Source: Proteobacteria bacterium UBA6492 (lineage in GTDB: Bacteria > Pseudomonadota > Gammaproteobacteria > UBA6429 > Thiohalophilaceae). From it: DNA of 18,450 nucleotides. Where the stretch lies: the NCBI GenBank assembly GCA_002436485.1, contig DJMK01000203.1:10478-28927 (forward strand). Direction: 5' to 3'. The notes below the pieces were generated by a model that saw only the letters and a list, made by a program, of their open reading frames with translations, did not search any database and was not told where the DNA came from. Numbering within the stretch: position 1 is the stretch's first letter; each line of letters starts with the position of its first letter. Positions 1 to 7,341 of this stretch are shown here, piece after piece. A program made the translations under genes and the position numbers.

Positions 1-33
1 ACACAGATAACTACACTCATAACATCAATAACA

Positions 34-513
34 ATGAAATCTGTCAGTCTTTTTATTCTGTCATGCTTACTGTGGCTGTTGCTATCAGGCCACTTTGAAG
101 TTCTGATGCTGGCACTGGGACTCGCCTCGGTAATCCTGACGGTGTTTTTGTCCTTGCGCATGAATATCGTTGATCATGAAAGTTATCCGATTAACCTGAC
201 ATTCAAAGTTTTACGCTTTTTCATCTTCCTGTGGCGTGAAATCATCCTGGCGAATATCGACGTGGTCGTTCGTATTCTCAAACCGGGTAAAACTATAAGC
301 CCACGACTCGCCAATGTACCGCTGCCCCAGAAAACAGACCTGGGCCGGGTAATCTATGCCAATGCGATTACCCTGACACCCGGTACAGTCAGTGTACAAC
401 TGGATAAGGAAACCGTTGCAGTTCATGCACTCGCGCAGGAAACCGTTGATGATTTGCAGACGGGCCGCATGGCAAAGATGGTACCGGAAGAGCAAAAGGA
501 TATCGGCAAATGA
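34..513 (+). CDS. mrpE: Mrp-type cation/proton antiporter subunit E
   Basis: This is subunit E (MnhE/MrpE family) of a multi-subunit monovalent cation/proton antiporter in the inner membrane. The 159 residues match the usual family length. Hydrophobic segments lie at about residues 3-19, 22-41 and 57-75, followed by a soluble C-terminal domain. The family signature NAITLTPGTVSV, ending in VHAL, is seen at about 110-133. MrpE is known to be needed for assembly and full activity of the complex rather than to carry ions itself. The start at 34 has no clear Shine-Dalgarno sequence, so it may be coupled to a gene lying before the window. Its stop overlaps the next start by 4 nt (ATGA), placing it first among the visible genes of the operon. 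Confidence 0.93.
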   Translation: MKSVSLFILSCLLWLLLSGHFEVLMLALGLASVILTVFLSLRMNIVDHESYPINLTFKVLRFFIFLWREIILANIDVVVRILKPGKTISPRLANVPLPQKTDLGRVIYANAITLTPGTVSVQLDKETVAVHALAQETVDDLQTGRMAKMVPEEQKDIGK

Positions 514-800
514 TGTTTACCGTCGCCATGCTCGCCATACTGATTACCATGGGGCTTGCTTTGGCCCGAGCATTACTGGGACCCACCGTCTATGACCGCA
601 TCGCCGCGGTAAACATGTTCGGCACCAAGACTGTGTTGCTTATCGCGGTATTTGCATTTCTATCAGGACGGACCGACCTGCTGGATATCGCGATAATCTA
701 TGCACTGATCAATTTCATTGGCGTGATCGCGGTTCTCAAACTGGTGGAACAAGGCAATTTTCACACCGATGGTAATAACGACAAGGCTGATACGAAATGA
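510..800 (+). CDS. mrpF: Mrp-type antiporter subunit F
   Basis: This is a small three-helix membrane subunit of the MrpF/MnhF family (96 residues, family usually 90-100). Helices are predicted at about 3-22, 33-52 and 58-79. The family pattern GPTVYDRIAAVN is at residues 24-35 and an acidic residue sits at the start of helix 3 (DLLDIAIIYAL). In the Mrp complex F packs with E and G beside the MrpA C-terminal region. The AGGA at 497-500 is a usable ribosome binding site. The gene overlaps mrpE and mrpG by 4 nt each, so it is probably translated by coupling. Confidence 0.93.
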   Translation: MMFTVAMLAILITMGLALARALLGPTVYDRIAAVNMFGTKTVLLIAVFAFLSGRTDLLDIAIIYALINFIGVIAVLKLVEQGNFHTDGNNDKADTK

Positions 801-1114
801 TTACCGATGTGCTTAGCTGGTTTTGTCTTGTCAGCGGCGGTTTGCTTGGTGTTGTTGGTGGCATTGGCATGCATCGTTTTCCTGACTTTTACTCACGCTT
901 GCACGCGGCTGGTACCACCGACACGTTATGTGCCGCGTTGTTTTTGCTGGGACTCGGACTGCAAGCCGGCCTGAGCCTGGCTAGTGCTAAACTGGCGCTG
1001 ATTTTCGTATTTTTGTTCTTTACCAGTCCAACCGCATCACATTCAGTTGCCAACGCTGCATTACATGGTGGTTTAAAACCCCTGCAAGACGAACACAACA
1101 AGGGTGACGCATGA
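797..1114 (+). CDS. mrpG: Mrp-type antiporter subunit G
   Basis: This is the MrpG/MnhG (PhaG) subunit, a three-helix membrane protein of 105 residues. The motif GGIGMHRFPDFYSRLHAAG at residues 21-39 is the hallmark of the family. A second conserved stretch, TSPTASHSVANAAL, ends the third helix at about 77-90. The subunit is structural within the antiporter. It lies between mrpF and the DUF4040 gene with ATGA overlaps on both sides, the same position G has in Mrp operons and MbhC has in Mbh operons. Confidence 0.94.
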   Translation: MITDVLSWFCLVSGGLLGVVGGIGMHRFPDFYSRLHAAGTTDTLCAALFLLGLGLQAGLSLASAKLALIFVFLFFTSPTASHSVANAALHGGLKPLQDEHNKGDA

Positions 1115-1668
1115 TTGATACCATTCTCGATGTCACCCTGCTCGCATTTATTGCAGTAACTGCAATTGCAATCCTGCGCTTGCGTAACCTGTTCGCTATC
1201 ATCATGTTGTTTGGCATCTTTAGCCTGCTATCCGCCGGATTGTTCGTGGTGCTGGATGCAGCAGACGTTGCCTTTACCGAAGCGGCCGTTGGTGCCGGTA
1301 TCTCAACCGTGTTGTTACTGGCAACACTGGCGCTGACGAAAGAACATGAAGAAAAGATACCATCGCATCGACCATGGCTGCCATTGTTGGTCGTTCTGGT
1401 TACCGGCGCTGCACTGATTTATGGCACACTGGATATCGCACCGTTCGGTAGCGCAAGTGCACCGGCACAAACACATGTTGCCCCCCTGTACCTTGAACAA
1501 GGCATGGCACAAACAGGCGTACCCAACGTGGTTACTGGTGTACTGGCCAGTTATCGTGGGTTCGATACGCTGGGTGAAGTCACTGTTATTTTTACCGCCG
1601 GAATCGCCGTTCTGTTACTCATAGGTGGACGTCGCCGTGAAAACCAAACACGGAAAGAAAAAGAATGA
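1111..1668 (+). CDS. MbhD/MbhE-like protein (DUF4040; MrpA C-terminal equivalent)
   Basis: This 185-residue membrane protein corresponds to the C-terminal part of canonical MrpA, which in Mbh hydrogenases is encoded as separate MbhD and MbhE. The N-terminal half (about 1-76) has three helices and the motif DAADVAFTEAAVGAGIS at 49-65, typical of DUF4040/MbhD. The C-terminal half has a helix at about 89-107 and the MbhE/MrpA-end pattern YRGFDTLGEVTVIFTAGIAV at 148-167, then a basic tail. No NuoL-like ion-channel domain is attached, so MrpA is split here. The gene overlaps mrpG and mrpB by 4 nt. Its role is presumed to be joining the D-type channels to the E/F/G module, by analogy with Mrp and Mbh structures. 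The family is secure; its exact role in this complex is inferred. Confidence 0.9.
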   Translation: MIDTILDVTLLAFIAVTAIAILRLRNLFAIIMLFGIFSLLSAGLFVVLDAADVAFTEAAVGAGISTVLLLATLALTKEHEEKIPSHRPWLPLLVVLVTGAALIYGTLDIAPFGSASAPAQTHVAPLYLEQGMAQTGVPNVVTGVLASYRGFDTLGEVTVIFTAGIAVLLLIGGRRRENQTRKEKE

Positions 1669-2084
1669 AACATAATCTTATCCTGCGCGTCGTTTCCAAG
1701 ATACTTATTCCATTGATCATCCTGTTTGGGTTGTATGTACAGTTTCATGGTGACTTTGGTCCTGGTGGTGGTTTCCAGGCTGGTGTTATTTTTAGCTCGG
1801 CCTTTATTCTTTATTCGCTGGTCTTCGGGCTCGACACAGCAGAAAAAATAATCCCACCACCTGTGTTGAAAGTATTGGCCAGCCTGGGCGTGCTGCTATA
1901 TGCCGGTACAGGTGTGGCAAGTTTGCTACTTGGCGGCAATTATCTCGATTACTCGGTACTGGCAAAAACACCGCTTGCTGGCCAGCACATTGGCATCATC
2001 GTTATTGAACTGGGTGTTGGCATAACAGTGGCTGCTGTTATGTTGATTATCTTTTTCGCATTTGCAGGCCGGGGTCGTACATGA
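1665..2084 (+). CDS. mrpB: Mrp-type antiporter subunit B
   Basis: This is an MnhB/MrpB-domain membrane protein of 139 residues, the usual length. The diagnostic glycine-rich motif HGDFGPGGGFQAGVI is at residues 28-42, after helix 1 (about 11-27). Further helices lie at about 40-56, 66-88 and 107-134. MrpB is equivalent to MbhF in Mbh complexes and is a structural subunit of the antiporter. The ATG at 1665 overlaps the previous stop (ATGA), and its own stop overlaps mrpC in the same way. Nothing is unusual in the sequence. Confidence 0.93.
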   Translation: MKHNLILRVVSKILIPLIILFGLYVQFHGDFGPGGGFQAGVIFSSAFILYSLVFGLDTAEKIIPPPVLKVLASLGVLLYAGTGVASLLLGGNYLDYSVLAKTPLAGQHIGIIVIELGVGITVAAVMLIIFFAFAGRGRT

Positions 2085-2440
2085 TCGAGTATATTCTGGG
2101 GCACTACAATTACTGGATCGTAATCTTCCTGATGATGACCGGTTTTTATATCGTTATTAGCCGTGGCAACATGATCAAAAAGATTGCCGGTTTGAACATC
2201 TTCCAGGTATCGGTATTCCTGTTATATATCAGCATCGGTAATGTACGTGATGGTACCGCGCCGATCATTACTGAAGGTTTTACGGTCTATTCTAATCCCC
2301 TGCCGCACGTTTTAATTCTCACCGCAATCGTAGTCGGTGTGGCCACCACCTCGCTGGCACTGGCACTGGTTGTACGTATACGCGAAGCCTATGGCACCAT
2401 CGAGGAAGACGAAATCCACAACAAGGATCAGTCGTTGTGA
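2081..2440 (+). CDS. mrpC: Mrp-type antiporter subunit C (NuoK-like)
   Basis: This is an MnhC/MrpC subunit, homologous to NuoK of complex I, 119 residues with three helices (about 11-27, 36-53 and 75-99). The conserved segment NPLPHVLILTAIVVGVATTS at about 72-91 corresponds to the family pattern DPLPQALVLTAIVIGVA; Asn replaces the usual leading Asp. The subunit sits between B and the D-type channels, matching MbhG. The gene overlaps mrpB by ATGA and the next gene by GTGA. The C-terminal tail is acidic (EEDE). Confidence 0.93.
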   Translation: MIEYILGHYNYWIVIFLMMTGFYIVISRGNMIKKIAGLNIFQVSVFLLYISIGNVRDGTAPIITEGFTVYSNPLPHVLILTAIVVGVATTSLALALVVRIREAYGTIEEDEIHNKDQSL

Positions 2441-3912
2441 TCGAAACCCATCTGAGTTTATTGCTGGTCGTCATCCCCCTGATTGCCGCACCCATTGTTG
2501 CGATCCTGCCAAATGGCCGCCTGCCGTGGCTGGTGACTTTACTGGTCAGTCTGTCCTGCCTGGTACTAGCAATAATGCAGCTATGGAATGTTGCTGACGG
2601 AAGCATCATCAGTTATGAGCTGGGCGGCTGGGCGCCTCCATGGGGAATCGAATACCGTATTGATGTTATCAATGCATTTGTAGCACTACTCGTAGCAGGT
2701 GTCGCTGCAGTTACTCTCCCCTATGCCCTGCTTAGCGTTGAAAAAGAAATACCCACAAAACAGATTTCATTATTTTATTCTGCCTTCCTGTTATGCCTGT
2801 CGGGTCTGCTTGGCATTACACAAACGGGTGATATTTTTAACCTGTTCGTGTTCCTGGAAATCTCATCCTTATCTTCCTATGCACTCATCAGCCTGGGTAA
2901 ACAACGCAAGGCACTCACTGCCGCGTATCAATACCTGTTCATGGGAACCATTGGTGCTACCTTTATCCTGATTGGCATTGGCCTGGCTTACGCAGTAACC
3001 GGCACATTGAATATGGCTGATCTGGCCGCACGATTACCAGAAGTCGAAGCCACCCGAACCTTGCAAACGGCCTTTATATTTCTTCTCATCGGTGTAGCGA
3101 TCAAACTCGCCGTGTTCCCACTGCATTTATGGCTACCCAATGCCTACGCCTATGCACCGTCGGTAATCACCATTTTTCTTGCCGCCACGGCAACCAAGGT
3201 CGCGGCGTATGTATTGATTCGAATCATTTTTACCGTATTCGGCGCATCGCTGGCATTTCAGGAAATGCACATCCACTGGTTACTGCTTCCGCTGGCGTCC
3301 ATCGCTGTCATCAGCGCATCGCTGGTCGCGATTTTCCAGTACAACATCAAACGTATGCTGGCTTACTCTTCGGTGGCCCAGATTGGTTATATTCTGCTGG
3401 GCATTGGTATCGCATCCGCAACCGGTCTTACCGCGTCCCTGTTACATTTATTCAATCATGCGTTGATGAAAGCAGCCCTGTTTATGGCGCTGGGGGCGGT
3501 GCTTTATCAAGTTGGCTCGGTAGCACTTCAGGATATGGCAGGCCTGGGTCGACGTATGCCCTGGACGATGGCAGCGTTCGTGGCCGGTGGCCTTAGTCTG
3601 ATCGGGGTGCCTCTAACCGTTGGCTTTATTAGCAAATTGTATCTGATACTGGCCGCATTTGAACAAGGCTGGTGGTGGCTGATCGTCGTCGTTGCGATCG
3701 GTTCACTGTTAGCGATTGTCTATATCTGGCGTATTGTTGAAACCGCCTATTTCAAACCGACAAGCCATTCCAATGTCACGGAAGCACCACTCAGCCTGTT
3801 GCTGCCGCTTTGGCTGATTGTGATTGCCAATTTCTATTTTGGCATCGACACGTCCCTGACCGTTAGCGTTTCCGAATCAGCCGCTAACATGTTGTTGGGT
3901 GGCAAACCGTGA
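2437..3912 (+). CDS. mrpD: Mrp-type antiporter subunit D, first copy (NuoL/M/N-like)
   Basis: This large channel-forming subunit (491 residues, about 14 helices) belongs to the proton_antipo_M family shared with NuoL/M/N. Key residues are present: Glu141 in TM5 (FLEISSLSSYA), Lys223 with His230 in TM7 (IKLAVFPLHLWLPNA), Lys254 in TM8, His341 and Lys345 (NHALMKAALF), and Lys400 in the late helix (GFISK). Glu141 and Lys223 align with the glutamate and lysine known to be essential in Bacillus MrpD. It should carry protons or cations across the inner membrane as part of the complex. The start is GTG at 2437, overlapping the mrpC stop (GTGA). This copy is closest to classical MrpD/MbhH. Whether the transported ion is Na+, K+ or Li+ cannot be read from sequence. 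Confidence 0.93.
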   Translation: MIETHLSLLLVVIPLIAAPIVAILPNGRLPWLVTLLVSLSCLVLAIMQLWNVADGSIISYELGGWAPPWGIEYRIDVINAFVALLVAGVAAVTLPYALLSVEKEIPTKQISLFYSAFLLCLSGLLGITQTGDIFNLFVFLEISSLSSYALISLGKQRKALTAAYQYLFMGTIGATFILIGIGLAYAVTGTLNMADLAARLPEVEATRTLQTAFIFLLIGVAIKLAVFPLHLWLPNAYAYAPSVITIFLAATATKVAAYVLIRIIFTVFGASLAFQEMHIHWLLLPLASIAVISASLVAIFQYNIKRMLAYSSVAQIGYILLGIGIASATGLTASLLHLFNHALMKAALFMALGAVLYQVGSVALQDMAGLGRRMPWTMAAFVAGGLSLIGVPLTVGFISKLYLILAAFEQGWWWLIVVVAIGSLLAIVYIWRIVETAYFKPTSHSNVTEAPLSLLLPLWLIVIANFYFGIDTSLTVSVSESAANMLLGGKP

Positions 3913-5378
3913 CCGCGGAACAGGCCATACTGCTGGCGATCCTGATCCCGTTGATTGGTGCACTGCTGATCGGCTTGACCGGAAAAAAACCGAACCTGCG
4001 GGAAACTGTGTCACTGCTAACCTCAATCACCTTGCTCGGCACCGTCCTGTCGTTGTTGCCCACGGTACTTGACGGTCAGCAACCCTCGGTTACCCTGTTG
4101 GAAATCGCACCGGGCCTGGCGATTAGATTCGATCTGGAACCACTGGGCATGTTGTTTGCCTGTGTTGCCGCTCTGTTATGGCCGATAAATACACTTTATT
4201 CCATTGGCTATATGCGTGGTAACAACGAGCAACACCAAACCCGTTTTTATATCTGCTTTGCTATCGCGCTTTCGAGCACCATGGGCATCGCCATGGCCGG
4301 TAACTTGTTAACCTTGTTCATCTGTTATGAGGTGCTAACACTGTCAACATATCCGCTGGTAACGCACAAAGGTAACGAAGATGCGTTAAAGGCCGGTCGC
4401 GTTTATCTTGGCATCCTGTTGAGCACCTCAATTGGTTTTTTATTGCTGGCCATTCTATGGACCTGGCATCTAACCGGCACGCTTGATTTTAAAGCTGGCG
4501 GCATCCTGGCTGGTAAAGTCGCTGGCCCGGAACTAATAATACTTTTATTTTTGTATATGTATGGTATTGGTAAAGCCGCACTCATGCCAATCCATCGTTG
4601 GTTACCGGCCGCAATGGTCGCCCCGACTCCGGTATCGGCTTTGTTACACGCAGTAGCAGTTGTCAAAGCCGGTGTATTCAGTGTGGTGAAGGTAGTCGTT
4701 TATGTGTTCGGTCTGGATATGTTGAAAATCTCGGCCGGGGCCGACTGGATATTATGGTTGGCCGGGTTCACCATTCTTGTCGCCTCCATCATTGCGTTAA
4801 GACAGGATAATCTAAAACGCCGCCTGGCTTATTCAACTATCAGTCAACTGTCTTACGTGATCCTGGCTATTTTTATTCTCGCGCCGTTATCAACAGTAGC
4901 CGCTGCCTTGCACATTGCTGCACATGCCTTTGGTAAAATTACCCTGTTCTTTGCCGCCGGATCTATTTACACCGCGGCACACAAAACCAGTATCAGCCAG
5001 CTCAACGGCATTGGTTATCGTATGCCATGGACCATGACGGCTTTTAGTATTGGTGCCATATCGATGATAGGATTGCCACCCACGGCAGGATTTCTTTCCA
5101 AATGGTACATGCTGATGGGTGCCTTTCAGGAGCAACAGCTATTCGCCGTACTGGTGATTGTTGCAAGCACCTTGTTAAATGCCGCGTATTTCATTCCGAT
5201 CATTTATGCAGCGTGGTTTAAACAACCCAAGCAAGATGAACATGAACATTCACATGGCGAAGCGCCAAGGGCAATTGTCTTGGCATTGATGATTACCGCG
5301 GCACTGACCTTGTTGCTATTTTTCTTCCCGGACGTGCCGTTGCAACTGGCGACATCGTTAACAGGAGGTCATTCGTAA
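3909..5378 (+). CDS. Second D-type antiporter subunit, NuoL/MrpA-like
   Basis: This is a proton_antipo_M family membrane subunit of 489 residues with about 14 helices. Conserved residues are Glu141 in TM5 (LFICYEVLTLSTYP), Lys222 in TM7 (GIGKAALMPIHRWLP), His247 and Lys253 in TM8, His335/His339 with Lys343, and Lys398. The TM8 segment APTPVSALLHAVAVVKAGVF resembles NuoL and the N-terminal part of MrpA more than MrpD. It may therefore stand in for the missing MrpA channel domain; that is inference. A short His/Glu-rich loop, DEHEHSHGE, is at 443-451, before the last helix. The start is GTG at 3909 (GTGA overlap with the first mrpD) and the stop overlaps the next ATG by one base (TAATG). Confidence 0.9.
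   Translation: MTAEQAILLAILIPLIGALLIGLTGKKPNLRETVSLLTSITLLGTVLSLLPTVLDGQQPSVTLLEIAPGLAIRFDLEPLGMLFACVAALLWPINTLYSIGYMRGNNEQHQTRFYICFAIALSSTMGIAMAGNLLTLFICYEVLTLSTYPLVTHKGNEDALKAGRVYLGILLSTSIGFLLLAILWTWHLTGTLDFKAGGILAGKVAGPELIILLFLYMYGIGKAALMPIHRWLPAAMVAPTPVSALLHAVAVVKAGVFSVVKVVVYVFGLDMLKISAGADWILWLAGFTILVASIIALRQDNLKRRLAYSTISQLSYVILAIFILAPLSTVAAALHIAAHAFGKITLFFAAGSIYTAAHKTSISQLNGIGYRMPWTMTAFSIGAISMIGLPPTAGFLSKWYMLMGAFQEQQLFAVLVIVASTLLNAAYFIPIIYAAWFKQPKQDEHEHSHGEAPRAIVLALMITAALTLLLFFFPDVPLQLATSLTGGHS
5363..5368 (+). promoter_or_regulatory. Strong ribosome binding site before the 92-residue gene
   Basis: AGGAGG lies 9 nt before the ATG at 5378. It is the strongest Shine-Dalgarno sequence I noticed in this operon and supports the start chosen for the small membrane protein, even though that start already overlaps the upstream stop. 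Confidence 0.75.
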
Positions 5379-5656
5379 TGAATGAACCAAACCAACACTG
5401 GCTGCTTCGCAAAGAAAACATTCGCAGATTGTGGATGGTATTTATTGTGATTTTGGCGCTGACCGTTGTGGCGGGTTTTTTTGTACACCAGCATGAATCA
5501 TTTGGTATCGAGGACAGTGTCGGCTTTTTTGCGTGGTATGGTTTCATTACCTGTATTGGCATGGTCGTGTTTGCAAAATTACTTGGCGTATTTCTGAAAC
5601 GTCCGGAAAATTACTACGATACCGATGCAAGCAAGGGCGAGGTACATGATGACTGA
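5378..5656 (+). CDS. Small two-helix membrane protein of antiporter operon, unknown function
   Basis: I do not recognise a named family for this 92-residue protein. It has a basic N-terminus (LLRKENIRR), a helix at about 17-36, a short loop with two histidines (VHQHESF), a second helix at about 49-73 containing GFFAWYGFITCIGMVVFAK, and a polar acidic tail (RPENYYDTD). Similar small proteins sit beside MrpD-like genes in other gammaproteobacteria as far as I recall, but I cannot verify that here. It has a good AGGAGG site, starts on the last base of the previous stop codon, and ends inside the start of the next D-type gene. This placement suggests an accessory or assembly subunit of the antiporter. 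Confidence 0.85.
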   Translation: MNEPNQHWLLRKENIRRLWMVFIVILALTVVAGFFVHQHESFGIEDSVGFFAWYGFITCIGMVVFAKLLGVFLKRPENYYDTDASKGEVHDD

Positions 5657-7334
5657 GTTGCTATTCCCGCCTGGTTTGTTACTTGTGTTGGGTGGTTTAC
5701 TCATGCCACTGGGGCTAAAACTACGTAATGCCTTGCTCTTCATTTTACCGATTCTATGCCTGACACTGATTTGGTGGGTACCGGCAGATTATATCGTGAC
5801 GCTGCCCTTTTTAGGATTTGAGCTCGAACCGATTAGAATCACCACGACCGGGCGCCTGTTTGCGACGGTATTTTCGCTGATGGCCCTGGTGGGTGGTATC
5901 TTCGCCTACCGACAGGCGAGCACCCTGGAGTTATCCGCTGCCTTTGTCTATGCCGGTAGTGCCATCGGTGTCACACTGGCCGGCGACCTGATTACCTTGT
6001 TTGTGTTCTGGGAAATCATGGCCATCGGTTCAACATTGGTGATATGGGCCGCACGACATGACGCTGCCTATCGAGCCAGCATCCGTTACCTGATGGTCCA
6101 CTTGTTGGGGGGACTGTTACTCATGATCGGTATCGCCGGGCATGTGGTTGAAACTGGTTCGATCCGTTTCGAAGCTCTGGAATTAGAATCAATTTCACAA
6201 TACCTGATCCTGGCCGGTTTTCTAATCAATGCAGGTGCCCCCCCATTGTCCGCCTGGATTGCCGATGCCTATCCGGAAGCCAGTCCCAGTGGTAGCGTAT
6301 TTCTTTCCGCGTTCACCACCAAGACGGCGGTATTTACTTTATTGATCGCCTTTCCCGGCACCTGGCTACTCATCCCGATTGGCATTTACATGATTTTCTA
6401 CGGCATCATCTACGCCTTGCTGGAAAACGATATGCGCCGCATCCTGGCCTACAGTATTGTAAACCAGGTTGGTTTCATGGTGACCGGTATTGGACTGGGA
6501 ACCGAAATGGCACTCAATGGCGCAGCCGCACATGCCTTTGCGCATATCATTTATAAAGCATTGTTATTAATGTCAGCCGGTGCCGTTTTGTACCAAACGG
6601 GTAAACGACGTTGTACTGACCTGGGTGGACTTTTCCAGACCATGCCCTGGACCGCGTTACTTGGCATCATCGGCGCCCTGGCGATTTCTTCTTTTCCATT
6701 TACTTCCGGCTTTGTCTCAAAATCGATGATTGCGCAATCTGCCGCGGATCAGCACCTGGCGATCGTCTGGTTTGCACTGGCCGCAGCTTCCGCTGGCGTT
6801 TTCCTGCATGCCGGTATCAAGTTTCCATGGTTTGTATTCTTTCAAAAAGATTCGGGCATGCGCCCACCTGAGGCACCGCGTAACATGTTACTGGCCATGA
6901 CGGTGTTTGCGCTGTTTTGTATCGGACTTGGTGTGTATCCAGAACCGCTTTACGCCATATTACCGTTTAGCGTCACGTACGAACCGTATACTGCCGCACA
7001 TTTAGTCGCCCAATTTCAGCTGTTACTGTTTGCCGGCCTCGCCTTCTTTGTCATGCTGCCCATGATGAAACGAACACTAACAATCAGCCTGGACTTTGAC
7101 TGGTTCTATCGTTTTCTTTTCAAGCACCTTGGCATGGCGATCGTTTCTCAAAGTAGCAAGGCGCGATCTCAGCTTGAAATAAAGGCACAAACCAGCCTGC
7201 AACGCTTGTTTGACTATCTCGAGAAGCATCACGGTGTGACGGGCATCCTGTCGCAGACCTGGCCCACCGGGAGCATGGTGTTGTGGATCGCCGTTATCCT
7301 TGGCGGGTTCCTGGTAGTGGATATTTTTATATAA
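5649..7334 (+). CDS. Third D-type antiporter subunit with Asn at the TM7 lysine position
   Basis: This is a proton_antipo_M family subunit, 561 residues from the ATG at 5649. An adjacent ATG at 5646 is equally possible. An in-frame ATG at 5625 lacks a ribosome site and adds unlikely charged residues. GAGG at 5639-5642 serves the 5649 start with 6-nt spacing. Glu122 (FVFWEIMAIGST), Lys225 (FTTKTAVF), His299 and Lys303 (HIIYKALLL) and Lys358 (GFVSK) are present. The TM7 lysine is replaced by Asn194 (LINAGAPPLSAWIADAYPE), where the first copy has IKLAVFPLH. A C-terminal extension (about 478-561) contains LDFDWFYR, a charged amphipathic stretch and a final helix at about 542-560. It probably forms part of the same complex, perhaps with altered ion coupling. 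Confidence 0.9.
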   Translation: MTELLFPPGLLLVLGGLLMPLGLKLRNALLFILPILCLTLIWWVPADYIVTLPFLGFELEPIRITTTGRLFATVFSLMALVGGIFAYRQASTLELSAAFVYAGSAIGVTLAGDLITLFVFWEIMAIGSTLVIWAARHDAAYRASIRYLMVHLLGGLLLMIGIAGHVVETGSIRFEALELESISQYLILAGFLINAGAPPLSAWIADAYPEASPSGSVFLSAFTTKTAVFTLLIAFPGTWLLIPIGIYMIFYGIIYALLENDMRRILAYSIVNQVGFMVTGIGLGTEMALNGAAAHAFAHIIYKALLLMSAGAVLYQTGKRRCTDLGGLFQTMPWTALLGIIGALAISSFPFTSGFVSKSMIAQSAADQHLAIVWFALAAASAGVFLHAGIKFPWFVFFQKDSGMRPPEAPRNMLLAMTVFALFCIGLGVYPEPLYAILPFSVTYEPYTAAHLVAQFQLLLFAGLAFFVMLPMMKRTLTISLDFDWFYRFLFKHLGMAIVSQSSKARSQLEIKAQTSLQRLFDYLEKHHGVTGILSQTWPTGSMVLWIAVILGGFLVVDIFI

Positions 7335-7341
7335 AACCTAA

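Noticed and set aside
3129..3596. Open frame of 155 codons on the plus strand inside the first mrpD
   Set aside because: It is an alternative frame of a clear membrane channel gene, and its translation is not membrane-like or familiar.
5625..5648. Upstream in-frame ATG for the third D-type gene
   Set aside because: It has no ribosome binding site and would add MQARARYM before the hydrophobic N-terminus. Starts at 5646 or 5649 fit the family and the GAGG at 5639-5642 better.
34..7334. The cluster considered as part of an Mbh-type hydrogenase or as a DAB inorganic-carbon pump
   Set aside because: No NiFe hydrogenase subunit, ferredoxin-like subunit or DabA (DUF2309) partner is in the window. 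Only the antiporter module is visible.
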